Positions 37,785 through 45,109 of a DNA stretch of 64,000 nt are shown here, in pieces. The stretch comes from Lacisediminihabitans changchengi. GTDB taxonomy: Bacteria > Actinomycetota > Actinomycetes > Actinomycetales > Microbacteriaceae. Position 1 is the stretch's first letter; each line of letters starts with the position of its first letter. The stretch spans positions 539,298 through 603,297 of the forward strand of contig NZ_JAEPES010000003.1 of NCBI RefSeq assembly GCF_016634425.1, in the 5' to 3' direction. The notes beneath the pieces were generated by a model. That model ran no database searches, was not told where the DNA came from, and saw only the letters and a program-made list of their open reading frames with translations. Both the position numbers and the translations under genes were made by a program.

Positions 37785-37830
37785 CCCAGTCCGCTCTAGC
37801 GCAGTCCGGCTTAACGCAGTCCGGCCCGCG

Positions 37831-38250
37831 CTAGCGACGTACCAGCACGGTACCCGCGAGCTTGTCGTGCAGGCCGCGCTGATCTTTGTCGTAGATGACG
37901 GCGGGGATCACCAGGCAGAGCAGTACGGTTCGCACGGCGGGTCGCCACACACCGACCCAGCCGCCCGCGAGCGGAACCACGCGCATCCCGAGGATGAGAT
38001 GCCCGACACTGCCGCTCAACAGTGAGATGAAGAGCACCTGCTCGATCGCGAAGACGGCCAGCGTGGCTCCCCCGTTGTAGTGGAAGAACGCCAAGGAGAT
38101 CAGAACCGCGATCGCCCAATCGATGGCGATGCCGGCGATGCGACGCCCCAGGCGCGCGATCGATCGCGGGCCGGATGCCGGAAGGCCGAGCTGGCGTCCG
38201 GGCCAATCATCCTGCTGGGCGCGGTCGACGGTCGGATTCGCAGGGGCCAT
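37831..38250 (-). CDS. RDD family membrane protein
   Basis: A 139-residue protein with the RDD pattern: SIARLGRRIAGIAIDWAIAVLISLAFF (Arg then Asp in the first helix), a second pair of hydrophobic helices, GHLILGMRVV and the closing YDKDQRGLHDKLAGTVLV. The family is membrane-bound, sometimes linked to Na/H exchange, but no role can be assigned here. TAGACT lies 7 bases before the ATG. Divergent from glnA; in Actinobacteria an RDD gene next to glnA is a common arrangement. Confidence 0.87.
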   Translation of the reverse strand: MAPANPTVDRAQQDDWPGRQLGLPASGPRSIARLGRRIAGIAIDWAIAVLISLAFFHYNGGATLAVFAIEQVLFISLLSGSVGHLILGMRVVPLAGGWVGVWRPAVRTVLLCLVIPAVIYDKDQRGLHDKLAGTVLVRR

Positions 38251-38257
38251 GCCGTCG

Positions 38258-38263
38258 AGTCTA
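38258..38263 (-). promoter_or_regulatory. -10 box of the RDD gene (TAGACT, 7 bases from ATG)
   Basis: TAGACT on the minus strand, 7 bases before the ATG; predicted leaderless transcript. Confidence 0.55.
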
Positions 38264-38279
38264 CGGATTCACGTGACAC

Positions 38280-38317
38280 GTAACCTGCGCGAAACAATAG
38301 CGACACCACGGGGAAAC
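38280..38317 (+). promoter_or_regulatory. GlnR box upstream of glnA
   Basis: Four pentamers separated by exactly 6 bases each: GTAAC (38280-38284), GAAAC (38291-38295), GACAC (38302-38306) and GAAAC (38313-38317). This matches the actinobacterial GlnR box (alternating gTnAC and GaAAC sites, 6-base spacers) with a single mismatch in the third site. It lies 69 bases before the glnA start. Confidence 0.82.
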
Positions 38318-38385
38318 TCCGTCCGTCTAGCCTCGCAGTGGCTGTCTTTGGCCATCCCCGTACCAAACTCATTGGAGTACCTCAC

Positions 38386-39810
38386 ATGTTCAATGATTCT
38401 TCAGAGGTGCTGAAGTTCATCAAGGAAAACGACATCAAGTTCCTTGACATCCGCTTCACCGACCTTCCCGGTGTGCAGCAGCACTTCAACATCCCCGCGT
38501 CGACCGTCGACGAGGAGTTCTTCTCCGTCGGGCAGCTGTTCGACGGCTCCTCCATCCGCGGCTTCGCATCGATCCACGAATCGGACATGCAGCTGATTCC
38601 CGACGTCAGCACCGCCTACGTCGACCCGTTCCGCACCGAGAAGACACTGATCATGGTCTTCGACATCTACAACCCGCGCAACGGCGAGATCTACGCCCGC
38701 GACCCGCGCCAGATCGCCAAGAAGGCGGAGAAGTACCTCGCCTCGACCGGAATCGCCGACACCGCGTTCTTCGCGCCCGAAGCCGAGTTCTACATATTCG
38801 ATGACGTTCGCTACGAAGTGAAGCAGAACACGAGCTTCTACTCCGTCGACTCCGAAGAGGGCGCTTGGAACACGGGACGCGTCGAAGAGGGCGGCAACCT
38901 CGCCAACAAGACCGCATACAAGGGCGGCTACTTCCCCGTCAGCCCGGTCGACAAGCAGGCCGACCTCCGCGATGACATCAGCCTCAAGCTGATCGATGCC
39001 GGTCTCATCCTGGAGCGCGCCCACCACGAGGTCGGCACCGGCGGCCAGGCCGAGATCAACTACCGCTTCGACACGATGGTGCACGCGGCAGACGACATCC
39101 TTAAGTTCAAGTACATCGTCAAGAACACCGCGCTCGAATGGGGAAAGACCGCGACGTTCATGCCGAAGCCGCTCTTCGGCGACAACGGATCGGGCATGCA
39201 CACCCACCAGTCGCTGTGGAGCGACGGCAAGCCGTTGTTCTACGACGAGCAGGGTTACGGCGGACTCAGCGACATCGCACGCTGGTACATCGGTGGCCTG
39301 CTCAAGCACGCCCCCGCGGTTCTCGCTTTCACCAACCCGACGCTCAACTCGTACCGCCGGCTCATCCCCGGCTTCGAGGCGCCCGTCAACCTGGTGTACT
39401 CGGCGGGTAACCGCTCGGCGTCGATCCGCATCCCGATCACCGGCACAAACCCGAAGGCCAAGCGCATCGAATTCCGCGCGCCGGATGCCTCGGGCAACCC
39501 GTACCTCGCCTTCGCCGCGCAGCTCATGGCCGGTCTCGACGGAATCAAGAACCGCATCGAGCCGCACGAGCCCGTCGACAAGGACCTGTACGAGCTTCCC
39601 CCGGAGGAGGCGAAGAACATCCCGCAGGTTCCCGGCTCGCTCGAGGAGGCCCTGAAGGCACTGGAGGCCGACAACGACTTCCTCACGGCAGGCGGAGTGT
39701 TCACCCCGGATCTGATCGAGACCTGGATCTCGTACAAGCGGTCGACCGAGATCATCCCGGCCGCGCAGCGTCCGACCCCGTTCGAGTACGAGCTGTACTA
39801 CGGCGTCTAA
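38386..39810 (+). CDS. glnA: Glutamine synthetase type I
   Basis: A 474-residue enzyme forming glutamine from glutamate, ammonia and ATP. The beta-grasp domain has [19 protein letters not shown]; the catalytic domain has [40 protein letters not shown] and NRSASIRIP. Tyr402 in [13 protein letters not shown] corresponds to the adenylylation tyrosine, and GlnE is encoded at 45110, so post-translational control is expected. GGAG precedes the ATG at 38386; the open frame starts 16 codons earlier without support. A GlnR box upstream indicates nitrogen control. Confidence 0.97.
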   Translation: MFNDSSEVLKFIKENDIKFLDIRFTDLPGVQQHFNIPASTVDEEFFSVGQLFDGSSIRGFASIHESDMQLIPDVSTAYVDPFRTEKTLIMVFDIYNPRNGEIYARDPRQIAKKAEKYLASTGIADTAFFAPEAEFYIFDDVRYEVKQNTSFYSVDSEEGAWNTGRVEEGGNLANKTAYKGGYFPVSPVDKQADLRDDISLKLIDAGLILERAHHEVGTGGQAEINYRFDTMVHAADDILKFKYIVKNTALEWGKTATFMPKPLFGDNGSGMHTHQSLWSDGKPLFYDEQGYGGLSDIARWYIGGLLKHAPAVLAFTNPTLNSYRRLIPGFEAPVNLVYSAGNRSASIRIPITGTNPKAKRIEFRAPDASGNPYLAFAAQLMAGLDGIKNRIEPHEPVDKDLYELPPEEAKNIPQVPGSLEEALKALEADNDFLTAGGVFTPDLIETWISYKRSTEIIPAAQRPTPFEYELYYGV

Positions 39811-39825
39811 ACCCCGCAAACGATG

Positions 39826-39852
39826 AGGCCGCACCCCTAAGGGGTGCGGCCT
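39826..39852 (+). terminator. Terminator of glnA
   Basis: AGGCCGCACCCC pairs with GGGGTGCGGCCT around TAA, 15 bases after the glnA stop; followed by TCGTCGTT. Confidence 0.9.
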
Positions 39853-39926
39853 TCGTCGTTAATCGCTTCGGCGGCCTGGTGACCAGGGGGCGGTGGGCAG
39901 GGGCGGTCGGCAGGGACGAAGACGAG

Positions 39927-39962
39927 GAAGGCCGCACCCTCGATAAAGAGGATGCGGCCTTC
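39927..39962 (-). terminator. Terminator of ugd
   Basis: GAAGGCCGCA pairs with TGCGGCCTTC, and an inner CCTC with GAGG, around CGATAAA-like loop bases. It lies just beyond the minus-strand ugd stop and shares its stem core with the glnA terminator. Confidence 0.85.
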
Positions 39963-39977
39963 GTGGGCTGTGGCTGG

Positions 39978-41435
39978 CTAGTGCGCTCCGACCAGCTGTC
40001 CGATGGTGTTGACCAGCAGGGGTCCGGTCGCCGTGGTCACCGCGGTCGGCGCTGGCGAGGCGCCGAGACCGGTGAACCACCAGCCGGCGGCGCGCCAGGC
40101 GGCCGCATCCAGGCAGTTGCGGGCATCGATCACGACGGGACGCGCGACCAGGCTGCGGATCTCCTCGGGCTTGGCGGCCGAGAACTCCTTCCACTCCGTG
40201 AGCACGAGCAGCGCGTCGGCCCCGGTCGCGGCCTCCTCGACCGACTCCGCGTAGGTGAGGGTCGGGAACATGCGCTGCGCCGTTTCGTTCGCCTCGGGGT
40301 CGTAGATCACGACCTGTGCCCCGCGCAGGTGAAGCGCCGCGGCCACGTTGAGCGCCGGCGAATCGCGCACGTCGTCGGTGAGCGGCTTGAACGCCGCGCC
40401 CAGCACGCCGATGCGACGGTTGAGCACCGATCCCCCACACGCCTCGATGGCCATGTCGATGACGCGCTGGCGCTGAGACATGTTGATCTCGTCGACCTGC
40501 TGCAGCAGTGACGCCGCCTTGGTGGCGCCGAGCTCGCTCGAGCGGTAGATGAGGGCGCGGATGTCCTTCGGCAGACATCCGCCTCCGAAGCCGAGCCCGG
40601 CGTTCAGGAACTGACGACCGATGCGCACGTCGTGACCCAGCGCATCCGCCAAGACCGTCACGTCGGCGCCGGCCGCCTCGCAGACCTCGGCGATCGCGTT
40701 GATGAACGAGATCTTCGTGGCCAGGAAGGCGTTGGCGCTGACCTTGACCAGTTCGGCAGTGGGCAGATCGCACACGATCACCGGCGTACCGGTGGCGATC
40801 GGCTTGGCATACACCTCTCGCATCAGCGCCTCGGAACGGGCGGATGTCCCGCCAACCACAATGCGGTCGGGCGTCAGCGTGTCGTCGACCGCTTTGCCTT
40901 CGCGGAGAAACTCGGGGTTCCAGATCAGTTCGGCGTCGATCCCGGCCGGGACGTTCTCCGCCACGATCGACCGAAGACGCATGCCGGTCCCCACCGGCAC
41001 GGTCGACTTGCCGACGATGAGCCCGTCGTGCGTCAGATTGCGCACAACCTGCATCGTCGCCTCTTCGACGTAGCTGAGGTTGGCCGCATTGCTGCCGCGC
41101 TGCTGGGGCGTTCCCACACAGATGAAATGCACGTCGGAGAATGCCGTTGCCTCGGCAATGTCCGTGGTGAATCGCAGTCGACCGCTCTTCACGTGCTTGC
41201 GGATGAGCTCCGGCAGACCGGGCTCGAAGAAGGGCACACGCCCTTCACTCAGAGCCTGGGCCTTGGCCGGGTCATTGTCGACTCCGATGACTTCGAAGCC
41301 CATCTCGGCCATTGCGGCGGCGTGCGTCGCACCGAGGTATCCGGTGCCGACGACGCTGATGCGGGGAGCCTGCGGCGGGTGCTCGGCAGACACGATCGCC
41401 TGCTCGGTCTCTGAATTATCGTCGTTCTTCTTCAT
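39978..41435 (-). CDS. ugd: UDP-glucose 6-dehydrogenase
   Basis: A 485-residue NAD-dependent dehydrogenase converting UDP-glucose to UDP-glucuronate. It has the Rossmann motif ISVVGTGYLGATHAAAMAEMGFEVIGVD, the helix with VGKSTVPVGTG, the central ATKISFINAIAEVCEAAGADV, the catalytic Cys in GLGFGGGCLPKD and the C-terminal domain motif GVLGAAFKPLTDDVRDSPALNVA. GGAGG lies 5 bases before the ATG at 41435. It follows the GT2 and GH26 genes on the same strand and so probably supplies UDP-glucuronate to that polysaccharide synthase. Confidence 0.95.
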   Translation of the reverse strand: MKKNDDNSETEQAIVSAEHPPQAPRISVVGTGYLGATHAAAMAEMGFEVIGVDNDPAKAQALSEGRVPFFEPGLPELIRKHVKSGRLRFTTDIAEATAFSDVHFICVGTPQQRGSNAANLSYVEEATMQVVRNLTHDGLIVGKSTVPVGTGMRLRSIVAENVPAGIDAELIWNPEFLREGKAVDDTLTPDRIVVGGTSARSEALMREVYAKPIATGTPVIVCDLPTAELVKVSANAFLATKISFINAIAEVCEAAGADVTVLADALGHDVRIGRQFLNAGLGFGGGCLPKDIRALIYRSSELGATKAASLLQQVDEINMSQRQRVIDMAIEACGGSVLNRRIGVLGAAFKPLTDDVRDSPALNVAAALHLRGAQVVIYDPEANETAQRMFPTLTYAESVEEAATGADALLVLTEWKEFSAAKPEEIRSLVARPVVIDARNCLDAAAWRAAGWWFTGLGASPAPTAVTTATGPLLVNTIGQLVGAH

Positions 41436-41498
41436 GGTGTCCTCCAAATGATGCGGTTGGGACGGAAAGGGGAAGCTAGGTGTTGGGAGCGAGCTAGA

Positions 41499-41558
41499 GC
41501 TGGTTCGAGCGGAGCTGGTTCGAGAAAGGCTGGTTCGAGAGGGGCTGGTTCAAGCGAG
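41499..41558. repeat. Four 15-bp tandem repeats between GH26 and ugd genes
   Basis: GCTGGTTC(G/A)AG plus four variable purine-rich bases begins at 41499, 41514, 41529 and 41544, an exact 15-bp period. It lies in the 173-base gap between the stop of the GH26 gene and the start of ugd, and is transcribed if the three genes form one operon. Confidence 0.85.
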
Positions 41559-41608
41559 GCGCAGTGCGGGTGAGCCGGCTCGGCCCGGTGACGGGGGCGG
41601 TGACAGCG

Positions 41609-43030
41609 TCAGCGCGGGAGGAGGTGGAACCTGCTGCCGGGCGAGTTGAGTCCCGCGATGAAGGCCGCCAGGGTCTCCGGTCGAGAGTCGATTCGCCAGT
41701 CGTTGGTGCCGAGCTGGCCCTCGGTATACGTGGTGACGGCGAGGTCGAACCACACGAATCCGATGATGTCCGAGTTGGCAGGGTTGTTGAGCCCAGAGAA
41801 AAGACTGGTCACCCAGGCCGGCTTGTGACCGCCAGTTTCGGAGGCGCCGATCTCAGCGAGGAGAATCGGCTTGCCGTGTCCTACTCGACGCAGTTCCTTG
41901 AGCGTCGGCCCGAAGGTGTAATCGAAGGTGAAGTTGTTGTCCGGCTTGTAGGCCGGGCGGAGGTAGCCGGAGAGTCCCACGACGTCGACGTTCTGATCCC
42001 CCGGATACAGCCCGTCGAGATAGGCGCTCGTCTTGTGGGTGGTCGGGAGGTTATTGACGATGTTTGGTGCCCAGATCCAGACCACGAGAGCGTTCGCGCC
42101 CTCCTGCTGGAAGATGTCGTGAACGTGCTGCCACATCTTGACGTAGTCACCGGCGTTGTTGCCGTTGATCGACTTACCCTTGCCGTCGTCTTCGGCCCAG
42201 GGGTACCAAATACCATTCATTTCGTGGTCAAGACGGATGCCAAGCGGCAATCCGGTCGCCACGATGTCTTTGGCGTACTGGTGCAGATAGGCGTCGAAGT
42301 TTCCCCCGATGATCTTCGGCAAGGCGTAGTCGGGCTCGTCCACTACCGCATTGGAGGCGTTGATCGGACGAGACTCCCAGGTCAAGATCGGAAGCGTGTT
42401 GCGCTTCCAGGAGTTCGCCACCACGTCTCCGCGGTAGGTCTGGTCCCAGCCTCCGAAGTAGCCGACGACGTTCGGGCTGGATCCGATCCGGTCGGAGATC
42501 GCGTCGTACGACGAGAAGCTGAAGGGCGCCTGCTCCGTATACAGACCGAAATACGGCGAGGTCGGTGCCATGATCGCTGCTTTGCTCGGCGCAGACACGA
42601 CCGCGGGAACAACGGCCGGTTTCGCGGTCTTCACCGTGGGCTTCTTGACCGGCGCCACGGGAGCAACAGCGGCACCGGCAGCGGCAGCGGCAGCGGCGTC
42701 GAGCTTGCCCTGCGCCGACCATAGCTGCTGCTGAATCGACGCCAGTTGGTTCTTCGTCGTGCTCAGGTTGGACTGCTTGGCCACGAGCTGCTTCTGCAGC
42801 GCGACCACCTGGCTCAGAAGCGCATTGCGCTCGCGCAGCACTTTCTGCTGCGCGATGTCTTCCTTCGACACGGCCGCGACTGCTTTAGCGATCGGGTTGG
42901 ACGGCGAATTCCAGACCACCACGGAGGTGGAGATGAGAGCGAGGATGATGAGCGCTGCGCCAGCGAGGGTGAATCGGGCCCGAGTGCTCGAATGCGCCCA
43001 CCAGGACAGCGTGCGGTTAGTTGATGACAA
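41609..43030 (-). CDS. Membrane-anchored glycoside hydrolase family 26-like protein
   Basis: A 473-residue protein with a type II membrane anchor (about 20-40), a predicted extracellular coiled coil (55-112, ALLSQVVALQKQLVAKQ...), an Ala/Pro/Lys linker (113-150) and a GH26-type catalytic domain. The likely acid/base is Glu270 in GIRLDHEMNGIWYPW and the likely nucleophile Glu393 in PILLAEIGASETGG. GH26 enzymes hydrolyse beta-mannans or mixed beta-glucans; in a synthase operon such an enzyme often trims or releases the nascent polymer. Its start overlaps the end of the GT2 gene by 14 bases. Confidence 0.88.
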   Translation of the reverse strand: MSSTNRTLSWWAHSSTRARFTLAGAALIILALISTSVVVWNSPSNPIAKAVAAVSKEDIAQQKVLRERNALLSQVVALQKQLVAKQSNLSTTKNQLASIQQQLWSAQGKLDAAAAAAAGAAVAPVAPVKKPTVKTAKPAVVPAVVSAPSKAAIMAPTSPYFGLYTEQAPFSFSSYDAISDRIGSSPNVVGYFGGWDQTYRGDVVANSWKRNTLPILTWESRPINASNAVVDEPDYALPKIIGGNFDAYLHQYAKDIVATGLPLGIRLDHEMNGIWYPWAEDDGKGKSINGNNAGDYVKMWQHVHDIFQQEGANALVVWIWAPNIVNNLPTTHKTSAYLDGLYPGDQNVDVVGLSGYLRPAYKPDNNFTFDYTFGPTLKELRRVGHGKPILLAEIGASETGGHKPAWVTSLFSGLNNPANSDIIGFVWFDLAVTTYTEGQLGTNDWRIDSRPETLAAFIAGLNSPGSRFHLLPR

Positions 43031-44594
43031 CGAAGTACCCTTCGATTGCGAAGATCGCGATTCCGATCACGTATGGCCAAGCTGCTTTGGGATTGAGACG
43101 GCGGCGTTTCTGCGCCTTCGGCGCGGCCGCTCGCGATGCCCCGGCACGACGTGGGGACGCCTCGATGCTTGCGGCGTGCGACGCGGCACCGACCGGAGAC
43201 GGCTGGAGGCCGAGCGCCGCGAGCCCGTCGGCGTTCGCCGAGGCAGTGTCGACGAGCACAGGGGTGGGGAGTAGCGCATCGCCTCCGGGAGGGGCCGCGG
43301 GGAGGTCGACACTGGTCAGCTCGTCCATCAGGTCGTCGTTCGAGGCGCCGCCACCGTAGGCACCGGCTCGGGTGCCCCATCCGCTGGCGTGTCCCATGCG
43401 GAAGAACCCGATGAGGCGGATCGGCATGAGGAACGCCGTTGACACGATGATGAAGATCGGGAGCCGGAAGAAGTCGAACGGTTTCTCTGAGAGGTGGCGG
43501 ATCTGCCGGATCGCCATGCTGAGCACGGACGAGACGACCATCAACGAGACAACCAAAGCGATGCCGCTCCCAAAGCCGTATTCCTTGAGAATGCCTTCAT
43601 AGAAGTTGTAGCCCTGGCCCGTGAACGCTCGGTAAATCCAGCCGCCGATGACTCCGGCCAAGATGAACGGCAGAATAATATCCATCACGAAGAACAGCGC
43701 GAGCACCGGCGCATGTCCGAGCATCCATGGCAGCATGCGCAGGGTGTTGTACTGGCTGCCGCGAGCCCAGCGCAGCTGCTGCTTGAACAGCTTCTTGATC
43801 TGGAGCGGGGCATCCGTGTACACCAGCGACGTGTACTGGTACACCGTGCGGTAGCCCTCCTTGAGGGTGAGATTCGTGAGGGTACGGTCGTCGCTGACCT
43901 CGAGGAAGACACCCATGAAGCGCTCAGTCATGAACTTCTCCATGACGCGCATCAAGATCGTGCGTCGGAAGGCGATGGTGCGTCCTGGCAGGCAACCGAC
44001 CTGACCGAGCACACTCTGCGCCGGCATCGAGTACAGCGCCCGCGAGTTCTCCAGCCAGTCCGCCCAGCGCGTGATCCAGCTACGCTCCGGTTCGAGGATG
44101 CGCTGGCGCGTCGTTACGCCACCCACCGACTCGTCGGCGAACGGCTTCACCAGTTCGGCGAGCGTGCCCTCGGTCCAGACGGTGTCGGAGTCGACCAGCA
44201 CCGTGATGTCGCCGTTGGACATCTCCGTGCCGATCATCACCGCATTGCGCTTGCCGGGGATCGGGGTGTGAACCCAGCGCACCAGGGGCGCGAACTCCTC
44301 GCACACTTCCTGGAGCGGCACGTTCACCGCACCGTTGATGACCACGATGATCTCGCCGGGCATCTGTTCGACCATGCGCGAGATGACGTCGCGGAACAGG
44401 TCGAGTGGTTCGTCGACCACCGGGACGACAACGCTCGTCGTACCGGTGTAAGTGCCGGTGAACGGCTTGTAACGGCTTGAGATGATGAGCTTGAGAAGCC
44501 ACAGGATCCAGATCAACGCCGAGTAGACGGCGAAGGCATAGACCTCAAGGTGACCTTCGAGCATGTGCCTGATTTGGAGAATGAAGATGAACAC
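43017..44594 (-). CDS. Processive family 2 glycosyltransferase, hyaluronan-synthase-like
   Basis: A 525-residue membrane synthase. An N-terminal helix pair (about 15-38) is followed by a GT-A domain: VVVPVVDEPLDLF, Asp-Ser-Asp at 135-137 (VLVDSDTVW), SDDRTLTN (base region, strongly like hyaluronan synthases) and QQLRWARG, the QxxRW motif of processive synthases. Four or more transmembrane helices follow, then a 120-residue low-complexity Ala/Pro tail and one last helix. The tail is unusual for the family. It starts with GTG, with GAGG before it. It heads a GT2-GH26-ugd unit that should make and process a uronic-acid-containing exopolysaccharide. Confidence 0.9.
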   Translation of the reverse strand: MFIFILQIRHMLEGHLEVYAFAVYSALIWILWLLKLIISSRYKPFTGTYTGTTSVVVPVVDEPLDLFRDVISRMVEQMPGEIIVVINGAVNVPLQEVCEEFAPLVRWVHTPIPGKRNAVMIGTEMSNGDITVLVDSDTVWTEGTLAELVKPFADESVGGVTTRQRILEPERSWITRWADWLENSRALYSMPAQSVLGQVGCLPGRTIAFRRTILMRVMEKFMTERFMGVFLEVSDDRTLTNLTLKEGYRTVYQYTSLVYTDAPLQIKKLFKQQLRWARGSQYNTLRMLPWMLGHAPVLALFFVMDIILPFILAGVIGGWIYRAFTGQGYNFYEGILKEYGFGSGIALVVSLMVVSSVLSMAIRQIRHLSEKPFDFFRLPIFIIVSTAFLMPIRLIGFFRMGHASGWGTRAGAYGGGASNDDLMDELTSVDLPAAPPGGDALLPTPVLVDTASANADGLAALGLQPSPVGAASHAASIEASPRRAGASRAAAPKAQKRRRLNPKAAWPYVIGIAIFAIEGYFVVIN

Positions 44595-45109
44595 GAGTTC
44601 CTCGATGTGATGCTGTGTTGTGTTTCCGCGACGCTGGGGAACTGGTCATTTCTTCGGGTTGACCGATTATTGACACGCAAACGAGGGGGGCGCAACAGGG
44701 TCGAAACGGGGGTAGACCAGCTTGTCGACCATTTTCAATTAATGTTCATTTTTGGAATTCAGGGCGGTGTCAGCACTTGTGCCGACCATTGTGCTGACCC
44801 CCCTTGTGCGGACAGCGAGGCCCTGCCCGCCCCACCCCGGGCTGGTCCGCAAGAGGTAGGACCACTGAGACGTAAATGCTGTTCAGAGGGTCTTTTAGAT
44901 ACATGGTTTTGCATCGATTCAACGCGCGCACCGGGTACACAACTCGTCGACACGGCTCGCCGAGAATGACCAGTGTGGCCCGAAAGGGGTACAACGTCGC
45001 AACGACCTGAGAGAAAAAGTGACGAAACCCCGCGTTGGGAACGTTTACCGACTCGTAACATGACCGACATCAAATCCGCGTCATAGCTGGCGTCGAGACG
45101 ACTCTCTAC
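44595..45109. other. Long intergenic region upstream of the exopolysaccharide operon
   Basis: Of these 515 bases no convincing gene is visible. It holds an AT-rich tract (44735-44760), an inverted repeat at 44769-44798, and on the minus strand a plausible promoter for the GT2 gene in which TTGCGC is followed after 17 bases by CAATAAT, about 90 bases before the start codon. Confidence 0.5.
44769..44798. promoter_or_regulatory. Inverted repeat GTCAGCAC-N14-GTGCTGAC
   Basis: Perfect 8-bp arms (44769-44776 and 44791-44798), about 175 bases upstream of the GT2 start; a candidate operator for the exopolysaccharide operon. Confidence 0.4.
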
